Of a DNA stretch of 56,475 nt, positions 35,809 to 45,405 are shown piece after piece (the stretch's first letter is position 1; each line of letters opens with the position of its first letter). Below the pieces are notes generated by a model. That model was not told the origin of the DNA and ran no database searches. It worked only from the letters and a program-made list of their open reading frames with translations. Source of the stretch: Caryophanales bacterium UBA6865 (GTDB taxonomy: Bacteria > Bacillota_I > Bacilli_A > RFN20 > CAG-826). The stretch is from the NCBI GenBank assembly GCA_002449265.1, contig DKCV01000003.1, forward strand, positions 1 to 56,475. The letters run 5' to 3'. The position numbers and the translations under genes were made by a program.

Positions 35809-37218
35809 TCAGCTATTGACGATAACATCGCCTGTTTTGTTTATTGCATTTTTCTTTTTCGAAACTAGGTAAGTAAAACTAAGCGCGTATATCGCTCCTA
35901 GCACTTCCGCTACATAGCTTCCCCACCATATCGCATTGACACCACCTAAATAGCCGAAAAGAAAAGAAGCAGGGAATAGAACGATCAGTAACCTTAATGA
36001 AGTTGCAACCAAAGGATGAATGCCATTCCCATAACTTTGAAGAGTAGCGTTAGAGACAATGCATAGAGACGCAAGAATGAATGTCGGCGCGCTGATACGC
36101 GTTAAGATAACACCCGTATCGACCCATTCTTCATTCAAATTAAATAGAAGCAAAAGTTCTTTTGGAATGGCTTCAAAAATAATAACGCCGATAGTAGCGA
36201 TGATTAGCCCATATAGGTAGCCATAAAACATTGCGTCTTTTGCGCGTTTTTTGTTCCCGTTCCCATAATTAAACGCAATAAGGGGGAGCATCGCGTTAAC
36301 CATCCCGTAAAAAGCCATAAAGATAAAGTTCTGGAGTTTATAATAAATCCCATATATGCCAACAAGCATATCGATAGTAGCCCCACTACTCGGGAACAAG
36401 CTCATAAAAACAAGCTGGAATACAAGGGGCTGAAGACTTTGAAGGGCTTGAAGGGCAATACTAGGCAAACCAACTTTCAATATCTTCTTCATCATCAAAA
36501 ATTCAAAACGGATATCATCTTTATGAATCGCAATTTCTTTATTGACGAATCCGACAAGCAAAAAGCCAACAATCATGGATACCATTTGACCAATAATCGT
36601 TGCAATAGCCGCTCCTTCTACTCCCATATCCCAAACTAAAATAAATAAGGGATCAAGCGCGATATTAGTAAGCGCTCCAGCAAGTTGCATAATCATCGCT
36701 AGATTGGTTTTTCCTGTCGCGCACAAGGAACGTTCGCTGACTAGCTGTAGCAGCTGACCAAACGAGAAAATGAAGCAAATGCCGAGATATTTAGAGCCGG
36801 CAGTAATGACTTCTTCGTCACTTGTAACGATAGAAAAATAGAAATCCCCAAAATAAATCGCTAAACCTAAAACGAGAAAAACGACATAGAAAAAGATCAT
36901 AAGCATATAGCCATTCACACAAGCTTTAGAAGCCTTTTCCTTTTTCCCTTGCCCTAAGGCTTTCGACAAAACGGCATTAACCCCAATCCCCGTTCCTATC
37001 GCTACAGCGACAAGTAGCATCTGAAGCGGATAAGCGTAGCCTAAAGCCGTGATTGCTTTTTCGTTAGCGGGATAGCCCATCATTCCGATAAAAACGCTAT
37101 CGACGATATTATAAAAAGCGCTGACGACCATCGAAAACATCATCGGAAGAGCCGTCTTTAATAAAAGAGTAGGAATCTTTTCATTTCCCATTCGATTGGT
37201 TTTGCTGCTATTTTCCAT
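35809..37218 (-). CDS. MATE family multidrug/drug:cation efflux protein
   Basis: 469 residues with about 12 hydrophobic helices and the MATE pattern of two related halves: PMMFSMVVSAFYNIVDSVFIG in helix 1 and LPSIALQALQSLQPLVFQ at the start of the second half, plus AIATIIGQ and NYGNGNKKRAK. GAGGT lies 7 bases before the ATG. MATE proteins exchange drugs or metabolites for Na+ or H+ across the membrane. Monocistronic; substrate unknown. A DinF-like or NorM-like assignment cannot be made from sequence alone. Confidence 0.9.
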   Translation of the reverse strand: MENSSKTNRMGNEKIPTLLLKTALPMMFSMVVSAFYNIVDSVFIGMMGYPANEKAITALGYAYPLQMLLVAVAIGTGIGVNAVLSKALGQGKKEKASKACVNGYMLMIFFYVVFLVLGLAIYFGDFYFSIVTSDEEVITAGSKYLGICFIFSFGQLLQLVSERSLCATGKTNLAMIMQLAGALTNIALDPLFILVWDMGVEGAAIATIIGQMVSMIVGFLLVGFVNKEIAIHKDDIRFEFLMMKKILKVGLPSIALQALQSLQPLVFQLVFMSLFPSSGATIDMLVGIYGIYYKLQNFIFMAFYGMVNAMLPLIAFNYGNGNKKRAKDAMFYGYLYGLIIATIGVIIFEAIPKELLLLFNLNEEWVDTGVILTRISAPTFILASLCIVSNATLQSYGNGIHPLVATSLRLLIVLFPASFLFGYLGGVNAIWWGSYVAEVLGAIYALSFTYLVSKKKNAINKTGDVIVNS

Positions 37219-37294
37219 AAAAATACCTCGTGAAGGGACCTCCGCTTAACGATTTAGATCCAAAATCCACGGGGCGAAAAGTAAGCAACGCTTA

Positions 37295-37337
37295 GGAAAA
37301 ATCCTCCGCTATTTTCGAAAAGCATTTTAAAAGCGGA
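37295..37337 (-). terminator. Possible terminator after the CvpA gene
   Basis: TCCGCT (37305-37310) and AGCGGA (37332-37337) flank a partly paired AT-rich loop. On the minus strand it is followed by GGATTTTTCC. Confidence 0.35.
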
Positions 37338-37371
37338 CGCTAAAAAAATCAACGCAAAATATTGAAGGAAT

Positions 37372-38283
37372 TTAAGGAATAATCAGAAGCGATTGTCCCA
37401 TGATTGAGCTAGCAATATCGTTATAATATCCCATCAATATCTCAAGGAAATTATTGTTATAGAACATCTTACCGATGGTATAAATTGAGTCATCGCTTAG
37501 ACAAAGAAGCTCGTCAAGAACACTATAGATTTGAGGGACCGATCCTAAAGCTACTAAAGCGGCCGAGATTAAAGAAATATCAATGAAGGCAAGCAAGGCT
37601 CCTAATACTCCGCCTAATAAGCGATTCACTGGTCCAATCGCTTTCGCGTGATTTAATTTCTTCGCAAGGATACGCAAAATGATTAAGACGATATAGCCAA
37701 CTAAGAAAATCGCCGCAAAACCAATGCCAATAAAGGCAAACGATGCCAAAGAAGCGGATAAATAGAAAGCAAGATTTTGGGTTGCTGCTTCACTAGGAAC
37801 AGCATTAAGAACGAAATTACCAACAAATTGATGGAGGAATGCAGGGATTTTTGCGGCATTCAAAGCCGTTTGTAGCACCGTTAATTCACTTCCAGGGACT
37901 ACTTGATTTAAATCATTTTGGCTCACAACCCATTCCATGATGTTATTTGATCCATATTGAGCAAGGATCGCCGCATCATATAGTTCGTTTCCTGTCGAGA
38001 CCAAACTCTTCGCGCCCGTATCGATAAGGAAGCCGCTGATTTGGCCTTCTAATCCTTTGCCCCAACCATTTAAAGAATATAGCCAGGTTCCAATTGGTTT
38101 AGCGAGTAGATAGGCTAGAAGAGCAACGGCAACTAAACCAAAGAATTTTAAAAGAGTCAATAAAAATCCTCTTTTGATTCCTAGAACGATTCCAACGAGC
38201 AAAACAACCAAAAAGAGAACTGAAATCCAATCAAATCGGTAAGTTTGTCCTTCACTAGGAAAAATAGAAATAAGTGTTTGCAT
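37372..38283 (-). CDS. CvpA-family membrane protein
   Basis: 303 residues with four to five hydrophobic helices. The first part (VVLLVGIVLGIKRGFLLTLLK) and the later helix with NHAKAIGPVNRLLGGVLGALLA match the CvpA (colicin V production) family, whose members are about 160-220 residues; this one has a longer middle loop. CvpA-like proteins support envelope integrity or secretion in various bacteria. No strong ribosome site before the ATG. Monocistronic. Confidence 0.8.
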   Translation of the reverse strand: MQTLISIFPSEGQTYRFDWISVLFLVVLLVGIVLGIKRGFLLTLLKFFGLVAVALLAYLLAKPIGTWLYSLNGWGKGLEGQISGFLIDTGAKSLVSTGNELYDAAILAQYGSNNIMEWVVSQNDLNQVVPGSELTVLQTALNAAKIPAFLHQFVGNFVLNAVPSEAATQNLAFYLSASLASFAFIGIGFAAIFLVGYIVLIILRILAKKLNHAKAIGPVNRLLGGVLGALLAFIDISLISAALVALGSVPQIYSVLDELLCLSDDSIYTIGKMFYNNNFLEILMGYYNDIASSIMGQSLLIIP

Positions 38284-38549
38284 AGCACTTGTATTGTAAC
38301 AACTATTTTATTTCCGTCACTAAATAAATATAAGAAGTTGTAAAACAAGCGCGTACCGCTACTACTCAAGAAGCTAGTAAACTCTTTATTAGAGTGCGTA
38401 GGTTTTATATTTCTAACCGTTCTAAAAGGAAGTTCTTAGTAAATTCGTTTCGCGTTATCTAGTTTAATAATGTAATCCTGAATGCGATAAGAAATAGGTC
38501 GCACGTAAAGAATCGAAAAGTGATCCATCGTAGCGACATTATTCTAGCG

Positions 38550-39905
38550 TTAAAAATCGAATTTCGTTTTTCCAAGCAAAAAAGTCAGATAATGCGGAAT
38601 GGTTACGATATCCCCTTCTTGTCCGATGTTATAGTCGCCTATTTTAATCAATTTTATTTTTCCGTAATGGCCAGGGTTTTTCATAATTGTTTTGCTAGAT
38701 TTCACATTACCCGATGTCGATTTTGCTTCAATCAGCGTTGAACTCCCTTGATAAGCAATAACGAAATCAACCTTTAAGCCGCTTTCTTTAGCAAAATAAT
38801 AGGGTTCGATACCACCTTTATATAGCGAATCAAAGGTCGAGGCTTCATAAATTGCCCCTTTCCCCTGCCCTAAATCCCCGCGAATAACTGCCGCTATCGT
38901 TTCAAGGCCATACATTGAAGATACGATACCAACATCTTCAGGAAAGAGCTTAAATTGAGACTCAATTCTTTGACCAGCTAAAGGCAAGGATGGCACCTCG
39001 AGATTGTATACTTTTGAGACGATATGTGCTTGTCGGAGATACTCAATAGCGTCGTTTTTGTCATATTGCGATCCTGTTGATATTTTCGAAACGATGTATC
39101 TTTTGTTTTCTTTCGCCAAGAATGTAGGTATTAAATCAAAAGCATTTTGAATTCGGGACACCTCTGAAGCATTAAAAACAGGATTGCCATTTTTATCTTT
39201 TCTTCTTCCAAAATCGCTTTTCATGTCGAAAACTGTGCTCTCTAGTTCTTTATAAGCTAAGACGATTCGATTCGTTTCGACGTATTTTTTAACTACTTTC
39301 GGAAAGCCGCCTATTGAAACGTATTTTAAAAACAAGTTCTTAAAGATTTCATGAACATTTTGAGGAACGGAAATCTTATTTTCAAAGTACATAGAAAGCG
39401 AGGAAATTTGCTCTTGCCGATACCCCATCGCCCAAAGAAATTCCTCAAAATCCATCGTCTTCATGTGAAACACCGTATCGTAACCCGTTGAAGCGGGTGT
39501 CGTATCCCCACGAATATGCCCATTGATTCCAAGATACGAGCCACTACCAACGACATTGAACCTGCCATCATTCTTAAAATTCTTAAAAGAAAGACGAGCG
39601 CGAGGGCAAGCTTGAATTTCATCGAAAAACAAAAGGGTTTTTGAAGGGTTCAATGCTGCTTTTGGGAAACGCAAGGAAATATTCGAAATAATCGCTTCAA
39701 CATCAATTGACCCATCGAAATCAGAACAATATTCAGGGTGGGTCCAAAAATTGATTTCGATAAGTTCCAGCTTATTTCTTTTGGCAAATTCTTGAACTGT
39801 TTCCGTTTTTCCGCACTGACGAATGCCGACAATCAGCGCCGGAGACTTGCCTTTTTCTTTTGACCAAGAATCTAGGTCCTCGTCAATCTTTCTTTTGAAA
39901 TACAT
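38550..39905 (-). CDS. AAA_14/DUF4143-type ATPase
   Basis: 451 residues from the ATG at 39905, which has GGAGG 8 bases upstream; a TTG further upstream would bury that site. Walker A GIRQCGKTE (about 27-35), Walker B LLFFDEIQACPRAR (about 97-110), a VVGSGSYLG sensor strand, DUF4143 C-terminal half, and a nuclease-like core with GLKVDFVIAY and STLIEAKST. The family's biological role is not settled; a link to defence or toxin-antitoxin-like behaviour is often suspected. A four-repeat array with 32-33-bp period lies immediately upstream. Confidence 0.85.
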   Translation of the reverse strand: MYFKRKIDEDLDSWSKEKGKSPALIVGIRQCGKTETVQEFAKRNKLELIEINFWTHPEYCSDFDGSIDVEAIISNISLRFPKAALNPSKTLLFFDEIQACPRARLSFKNFKNDGRFNVVGSGSYLGINGHIRGDTTPASTGYDTVFHMKTMDFEEFLWAMGYRQEQISSLSMYFENKISVPQNVHEIFKNLFLKYVSIGGFPKVVKKYVETNRIVLAYKELESTVFDMKSDFGRRKDKNGNPVFNASEVSRIQNAFDLIPTFLAKENKRYIVSKISTGSQYDKNDAIEYLRQAHIVSKVYNLEVPSLPLAGQRIESQFKLFPEDVGIVSSMYGLETIAAVIRGDLGQGKGAIYEASTFDSLYKGGIEPYYFAKESGLKVDFVIAYQGSSTLIEAKSTSGNVKSSKTIMKNPGHYGKIKLIKIGDYNIGQEGDIVTIPHYLTFLLGKTKFDF

Positions 39906-39924
39906 AAGCGTAACCTCCAATAAT

Positions 39925-40040
39925 AAATTCGGAGCGACTTTTCAATGGTTTACTAAAAAATTCCGAGCGAGTTTTAATGCATCCGCACCAAATTTCAAGC
40001 GAGTTTAATGAGTGTCTGCACCAAATTTCAAGCGAGTTTT
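39925..40040. repeat. Four direct repeats, 32-33-bp period, before the 38550-39905 ATPase
   Basis: Units like AAATTTCAAGCGAGTTTTA; the AGCGA core starts at 39933, 39966, 39998 and 40031 (spacing 33, 32, 33). The GCACC between units is kept twice. It ends 20 bases before the ATG at 39905, so it overlaps the promoter and leader. Unrelated in sequence to the other arrays. Confidence 0.82.
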
Positions 40041-40052
40041 AGGTACATCAAG

Positions 40053-40095
40053 AAAAGTGGACACAGCGGTTTTTTTGGCCTTTGTGTCCACTTTT
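40053..40095 (-). terminator. Terminator after the AlbA_2 gene
   Basis: Perfect 12-bp stem AAAAGTGGACAC/GTGTCCACTTTT with a 19-base loop, 27 bases past the stop at 40122. A near-identical stem ends the SDR gene at 41740-41768. Confidence 0.8.
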
Positions 40096-40121
40096 AAGTA
40101 GCCTCATAATAGAAAAACGAT

Positions 40122-41543
40122 TTAGGCTTTAAATATCTTTCTCCCCTTTGTCTTCTTTCCGTTTGTTATTACTAAACCCGTTGCAAGCATTTCGTTAACA
40201 ATGATATTTACCATCGATTTGCCTTTTTTTAATGCCAAGCAAATATCGTCAATGCTAAGCCCATCTTCCGCGTTGGACAATAAGGATAATATCCGTGCTT
40301 TGTCATCTCGATATGTCGAATTCTTCGGAAGCGATGTGAAATCCAATGTGACTGTTACTATTTCTGGCACTTTTTCTTCTTTGATGGAAGGGCTTGGAAG
40401 ACCATAAAACTTAAATACTTTCATGGCGGTCGGAATTCCAGTGCCTGCCCTTTCAGCAATTTCGATGAGCCTAAAATACTTAATGATATTTCGATTTCTA
40501 GGCTCACTCGTCCCCCCTATTACCGCACGAGAAATATCAAATGGAAAATGACCAGCGTTAATATAAGTGATATCACGGATGGTCTTTTTGATCGTAATTC
40601 CAATATTAGCCAGCAAGTCATGATTTGAAATGGCGTTTACGAGCATTTCAATGACGCTTCGCTTGATATCGTCACCGTTTTCATTCGATAAGTCGTTTCT
40701 TATCTTAAAAGGGTTCGGTAGATCCTTAACAAGCCGTTTTGAAATGGTTTCATAGAAATTCCAAAGATTGGCATTAATGGTTAAGCTATCACTCGTCAAA
40801 CGATAATTCCATCGTAAGGCGTCTACGTCTTTTTCTTGATAGTCCAAAAAGTAATTTGGCATGACCGAAAGAATGTCTCCAATTTTGCCAAAAAATAAAA
40901 GACCCCCATTCGTCAAAACAGTATCACCAGACGAATTTGTCGTCAGCGCCTTTGTTTGCAATAGAAAATCTTCGTCACTCAAATCCATATAGATATTATT
41001 CGGCTTGATTGTGTTCAAATAAGAGCGATAAGAATTCAAACTATCGGCATCGATGTCTTTGGCTCCGAAGTTGCCGGAATTCGGTAATGAGTCAAACTCT
41101 TTCTTTTGGCTTTCAAAAAGTAGTTTTGAAATCTCTTGGTTATTCATCTTGAAATCGCCATCGCCAATTCGTTTAAAAGAGAGGCTTAGATTCCCGTTAA
41201 TAAACACTGGCTTATATTCTCTAGGAGCCTCTGGGACAGTGATCTTTAGGAGTTTCTTCCCATCGACATCAATAATCTCAATATCCGAATCTTCAATTCC
41301 TGAATAGCTTATCTTTCCACTATTTCTCAAAGAGGCAAAGAGATTTTTCCGCTGCTCGTCAGCATTTTTAATTCCTTGGATGAAATTAGGATTTCCTTCT
41401 TTAACGCCAAGATAGATAACACCACCCTTCGTGTTTGAAAACGCCGAATAAGTTTCATAGAAACTCGTTGGAACCTTATTCGTCGATTCCTTGAGTTCCA
41501 ATTCAAGTCCTTCTTTTAGGGATGAAAATACTCTTGTGTCCAT
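40122..41543 (-). CDS. AlbA_2 (Schlafen-like) ATP-binding protein
   Basis: 473 residues. N-terminal AlbA_2 domain (about 8-120) with LELKESTNKV, FSNTKGGVIYLGV and VPEAPREYKP, a middle domain, a C-terminal HATPase_c_4 part (NAISNHDL, AERAGTGIPT), and a winged helix at the end (LSIDDICLALKKGKSMVNIIVN). Such proteins are usually treated as DNA-binding regulators of unknown target. AAGGAG lies 10 bases before the ATG. A 3 x 20-bp array lies directly upstream, making autoregulation plausible. Neighbour of the DUF4143 ATPase on the same strand but with its own terminator. Confidence 0.86.
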   Translation of the reverse strand: MDTRVFSSLKEGLELELKESTNKVPTSFYETYSAFSNTKGGVIYLGVKEGNPNFIQGIKNADEQRKNLFASLRNSGKISYSGIEDSDIEIIDVDGKKLLKITVPEAPREYKPVFINGNLSLSFKRIGDGDFKMNNQEISKLLFESQKKEFDSLPNSGNFGAKDIDADSLNSYRSYLNTIKPNNIYMDLSDEDFLLQTKALTTNSSGDTVLTNGGLLFFGKIGDILSVMPNYFLDYQEKDVDALRWNYRLTSDSLTINANLWNFYETISKRLVKDLPNPFKIRNDLSNENGDDIKRSVIEMLVNAISNHDLLANIGITIKKTIRDITYINAGHFPFDISRAVIGGTSEPRNRNIIKYFRLIEIAERAGTGIPTAMKVFKFYGLPSPSIKEEKVPEIVTVTLDFTSLPKNSTYRDDKARILSLLSNAEDGLSIDDICLALKKGKSMVNIIVNEMLATGLVITNGKKTKGRKIFKA

Positions 41544-41563
41544 ATTAATCGCTCCTTACGCAA

Positions 41564-41640
41564 TTATTCTAACTTATTCTTCCAATAAATCAATTATTCT
41601 TCCAATAAATCAATTATTCTTCCAATAGATATAATTATTT
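41564..41640. repeat. Three direct repeats, exact 20-bp period, before the AlbA_2 gene
   Basis: TTATTCTTCCAATAAAT starts at 41574, 41594 and 41614 (last copy one mismatch), with a half copy at 41564 and a degenerate one at 41634. The array ends 21 bases before the ATG at 41543. The 20-bp period puts all copies on about the same helix face. Confidence 0.85.
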
Positions 41641-41739
41641 TGCGAGAAGAATCATTTACAAAAACGCGTTAAAAACATCACTTGCTAATTTAACATCAGC
41701 GGAATGTTCGTAGGGAGCCAAAGATTAAGCTTACTAATA

Positions 41740-41768
41740 AAAGCGGACACACTTTTTGTGTCCACTTT
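41740..41768 (-). terminator. Terminator after the SDR gene
   Basis: AAAGCGGACACA and TGTGTCCACTTT pair with one mismatch around loop CTTTT, 22 bases past the SDR stop. On the minus strand the following bases are TATTAG, so the T tract is weak. Confidence 0.65.
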
Positions 41769-41789
41769 AAATCGTGTTACAAAGGAAAA

Positions 41790-42599
41790 CTAAGCCGCGT
41801 AGACTTTATAAAGAAGGTAGTTTTTGATTCTAGAAGGAAGGATACGATAAATAAACGCTAGGAACTTATCCTTCGCGCCAATCGAACGAAAATAAGGAAG
41901 GCGTTTCTTTTTGGAAATTAAGAAGGCGCGTCTAGCGATTTTCTTAGGATCAATTCCACCTTGCTCGTCTTTAGCAACGCTCGCTAGGCAATGGTCGAAA
42001 GCCTTTTGGTAAGGGCTAGTTTCGCTAAGGCGATCTTTTTCGCGATTCTTGGTGAAGTTCGTTTTCGCATCCCCAGGCTTAATCGAGCAGATTTGAATAT
42101 GATAAGGATAGACTTCCGCACGTAAGGAATTAAAAAGCATATCCATCGCGCATTTACTCGCGCTATAGAAACCTTGGAAAGGAAGAGGGATCACTCCCCC
42201 AATAGAAGAAGTGTTAATGATTTTCCCGCTCATTTGCTTTCGCATATAGGGAAGCACGGCTTTTGCCATCAAAAACGCGCCGAAGAAGCTAACATCAACT
42301 TGCTTCTTGGCTTTTTCCAACGGAGTTTCTTCCAATGGCCCAAAAATGCCAAAGCCGGCATTATTCATCAAAACGTCAATTCTTCCGTATTTCTTGATGA
42401 CGTTTTCTACAACAAGATTGCAATCGCTTTCGTTAGAGACATCACCCATTTGGTGATATACCCCATCCATTTGGAATTCCTGATTGGAGAATCCGCAGAC
42501 GACATCACCATTGGTTAGAAATAGCTTTGCCATCTCTAGACCGAATCCAGATGATTCGCCCGTAATCAGCACCACTCTTCCACTCTTTTTATTCTTCAT
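41790..42599 (-). CDS. Short-chain dehydrogenase/reductase
   Basis: 269 residues, Rossmann fold with TGESSGFG (NAD(P) glycine motif, about 13-20), NNAGFGIFG (about 79-87), an INTSSIGG serine and YSASK catalytic Tyr-x3-Lys. The C-terminal 60 residues are basic and hydrophobic (KKRLPYFRSIGAKDKFLAF), which may attach it to the membrane. AGGGAG lies 6 bases before the ATG. It oxidises or reduces a hydroxyl/keto group; the substrate is not predictable. The operon is single-gene. Confidence 0.88.
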   Translation of the reverse strand: MKNKKSGRVVLITGESSGFGLEMAKLFLTNGDVVCGFSNQEFQMDGVYHQMGDVSNESDCNLVVENVIKKYGRIDVLMNNAGFGIFGPLEETPLEKAKKQVDVSFFGAFLMAKAVLPYMRKQMSGKIINTSSIGGVIPLPFQGFYSASKCAMDMLFNSLRAEVYPYHIQICSIKPGDAKTNFTKNREKDRLSETSPYQKAFDHCLASVAKDEQGGIDPKKIARRAFLISKKKRLPYFRSIGAKDKFLAFIYRILPSRIKNYLLYKVYAA

Positions 42600-43129
42600 A
42601 TAGCACTCCCTAAAGCAATGATTCGCTTCAATTATAGCGCGGATATTTTTGAGGGATTAAAGTTCTAATAAAGAGGGAATGCTTCAATCACAAAATCTTT
42701 CTTTTTTCTATGATGTAGGTAATATAAAAATAGCCAAAAAAGGGAAAATAGCATTCACCAATTTGGTCAATATTCCGTAATCTATCCCCAAAGGAGTTGA
42801 TGATTATGAACGCCAATCCAATCGGGTCTTTGGTCATGCTGAGAATTATGGCAATGAAATGCAACAAAACCCCGAGGATGATATTGAAACGAAACCACCG
42901 AACCAAGTGGAACTTAAAAAGCTTAAGAAGCTGATACAAGATACCGGCGATGCTAGATGCCCTAAGCTTCTTAAGTGTTTCGCATCAATTGACAACTTAC
43001 ACGCACTTCAACCAAGAATTTATCGTTTTTATTTTATTTAAATCCGCAAGCAATATTAGCATTCCATCTTTTACCTCGATCTTGAATTCACACATTTGAA
43101 ATGATCTAATAGTGAAGGGGCTTAATTGC
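42600..43129. other. Intergenic region with possible gene remains
   Basis: About 530 bases. On the minus strand a 98-codon open stretch ending at 42688 has two hydrophobic segments (FNIILGVLLHFIAIILS and YFPFFGYFYITYII) but no ATG and no ribosome site, so it is at most the remains of a small membrane protein. Nothing else recognised. The AIPR gene's ribosome site GAAGGGG lies at the right end. Confidence 0.35.
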
Positions 43130-44974
43130 ATGCCAAGCGCTAATGAATGCTACGAATTAATTAAAACTAAGATTGATAATTTGAAAAATGGTTGTCCTTC
43201 TTTGCGTGAAAAGTCAGATGATTACGCTTTTTCTGCATTATGTGTAAGAGCAAATTTTTTTAAAAATCCTGCTATTACCTTTGACGAAAACACTATAAAT
43301 TCAATGATGGTAGACGGAGCAAATGATGGCGGTGTTGATGCCTTGCTAACCGATCCTAATTCCGATGAATCAAACCTCGTTTTGATCCAATCAAAATTTT
43401 ATCGAAACATATCGTTTGAAGAAATCACGAACGCCGTGACAAAAATGGTTCGCTTCTACAACAATATGAGCGAAGGAAACTACGAGAAGATCCAGCAGAA
43501 AGTTATCAGCCGATTTCTCAATCTTCAAGCCGACGTTGGTGATGAATCAAAGATTATATTTGTTGTATATACCAGCGCGCCACGCAACGGCATTAGAAGC
43601 GACCGCATCGAAAAATCATTTAACGCTTTAATAAAAGACCCAAACAAATTTGAACTTAAGATACTTTTTGGTAGCGACATTTGTGATGAAATCAAAGAGG
43701 CGGAATCCCGAAGGCCTGATGTGGAAAGCGGGAAGCTTTATATAGATGAGACCGATAACTGTCTTTGGTACAATGGCGAAGCAATTATTGCGAATGTTTC
43801 TGCTTATTGCATAAAAGAACTTTATGGAACCCATGGATTAAATTTGTTGGCTAAGAACCTCCGCTATCACGTTTCCGGAGCCACAATCGACCGTGCAATA
43901 AGAGATTCTATTAAAAGCAATCCCGAAGATTTTTGGTTTAAAAATAATGGAATAACGATTATATGCGATGATTTTGATGTTAGCGGCAATCAAGTCAAAT
44001 TGAAGCACTTTTCCATAGTCAATGGAGGGCAAACAACATATAACCTTTTCAAAAGCAACGACTTAAATAAAGATAACGACTTTTTCTTGCCGTGCAAAAT
44101 TATCATCGCACAAGGCGAAAACGCGGACGAGAGAAGCAAATTTGCACTAGAAATTGCGAAAGCGACAAACTCCCAAAAAGCAATTAAACCGGTCGATTTG
44201 AAAGCGAACTCGCCAGAGCAAGTTAGGTTTGCTAACGAGATGCGATCGAATGGCATTTTTTATCAAACAAAAAGAGGAGAAATCGTCCCCAAAGAATATA
44301 AACTCGATTATTTAAATTCCGATCTCGCTGATATCGGCAAATTATGTTTAGCCGCAATCTTCCAGCTTCCTGGTTCGAGCAGAAACAAGCCATCGATACT
44401 CTATAATCCGGAATTCTATGAGCCTATCTTTAATGGCAACCAAAACAAAATTGCCAAAATTTCTAAAGAACTCCTTTACATGGATTACTATTTCAAAAAC
44501 GGGTTTCTTAAGAAATTTGATGAAGAAAATCAGTCTAATCCAAATGCGGAGGTATTAATACCTTTTGCCCATAATTCGAGAACAATATGCATCGCGTTTG
44601 CTTCGTTTGCTGCAAGATATCGCTCAGGCAATATTGACAATGAAAAATTGAAAACAATATTCGAAAACGCCAAAGAAGGGACCTACGCAACGCATCTTTA
44701 CGATATTTTTAAAGATATAGATTCAGTTAATACCTTGTATAGCAAGGAACTATTCAACAATAAAGATGAGTTTGACAGCCTTCTTTATAAACTTTTTAGC
44801 GCCATCATAAAATCTGGCCGCAATCGCTTTGCTTCCGATAAACAATATGATACCTCTTTGAACGCCTCAAATTATCTTAAAAAAGATATCGTTTACTATT
44901 CGATTCTAAAAATAGAGTGGGACAATCTTTTTGAAAAAATTCAATCCGCCTACGATTCGATTCAAACTTATTAA
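43130..44974 (+). CDS. AIPR family abortive infection phage-resistance protein
   Basis: 614 residues from the ATG at 43130, which has GAAGGGG 9 bases upstream (a GTG at 43112 is in frame). N-terminal PD-(D/E)XK/Mrr-like core: GGVDALLTDPNS followed by LVLIQSKF (about 67-89). Then the AIPR signature region (about 265-390): FWFKNNGITIICDD, IVNGGQTTYNLF, EIAKATNSQKAI and FYQTKRGE. AIPR proteins act in phage defence in several bacteria, with the nuclease-like domain likely cutting nucleic acid upon infection. Stand-alone gene in a defence-like area. Confidence 0.88.
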   Translation: MPSANECYELIKTKIDNLKNGCPSLREKSDDYAFSALCVRANFFKNPAITFDENTINSMMVDGANDGGVDALLTDPNSDESNLVLIQSKFYRNISFEEITNAVTKMVRFYNNMSEGNYEKIQQKVISRFLNLQADVGDESKIIFVVYTSAPRNGIRSDRIEKSFNALIKDPNKFELKILFGSDICDEIKEAESRRPDVESGKLYIDETDNCLWYNGEAIIANVSAYCIKELYGTHGLNLLAKNLRYHVSGATIDRAIRDSIKSNPEDFWFKNNGITIICDDFDVSGNQVKLKHFSIVNGGQTTYNLFKSNDLNKDNDFFLPCKIIIAQGENADERSKFALEIAKATNSQKAIKPVDLKANSPEQVRFANEMRSNGIFYQTKRGEIVPKEYKLDYLNSDLADIGKLCLAAIFQLPGSSRNKPSILYNPEFYEPIFNGNQNKIAKISKELLYMDYYFKNGFLKKFDEENQSNPNAEVLIPFAHNSRTICIAFASFAARYRSGNIDNEKLKTIFENAKEGTYATHLYDIFKDIDSVNTLYSKELFNNKDEFDSLLYKLFSAIIKSGRNRFASDKQYDTSLNASNYLKKDIVYYSILKIEWDNLFEKIQSAYDSIQTY

Positions 44975-45095
44975 TTGCTTTTTTTGGCTAAAGCATATAA
45001 AAAGTAGAAACAAACGATTTAAAACACAAAAATGCCTTAAATTGAGAAATTTTCTCAAAGTTCGATAGTTTTTGGTGAAATTTCTAGAAAAAACA

Positions 45096-45405
45096 TTCAA
45101 GCATTGAGAAAAAGAACAAAAATCACTTTTTAAAGTTGAACCTTTCGGTTAATCATAAAAAGCAATCCAATGAGGCAAGATTAAGGCGCTACTGCCCCTG
45201 AATTTGATCAGTTTCCCAGTGCTTTGAAATACTCCTTACGATTAGTTTATGTGTAATTGATGCACATTTTTCAATTGAATTATGTGCAACGATTACACTT
45301 TTTTAAAACGCAGCAATGATATCGTGCCTCATTCAAAGAAATAATAAGTGTATAAAGATGGTCCAACATCTATGCTATATCGTTCACTTCCACTGAACAC
45401 TTTTA
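45096..45405. repeat. Dispersed non-coding segment, copy A
   Basis: Shares ordered blocks with 54615-54915: TTGAGAAAAA, a CACTTTTT block, GAATTTGAT, TATGTGCAACGATTACAC, GTATAAAGATGGT and ACTGAACAC. Inside, TATGTGTAATTGATGCAC (45248) and TATGTGCAACGATTACAC (45281) form a direct repeat with 33-bp period, which copy B also has. Confidence 0.7.

Noticed and set aside
42688..42939. 83-codon minus-strand ORF with hydrophobic segments
   Set aside because: It starts at TTG with no ribosome site and has no recognisable family; noted only as possible remains in the intergenic entry.
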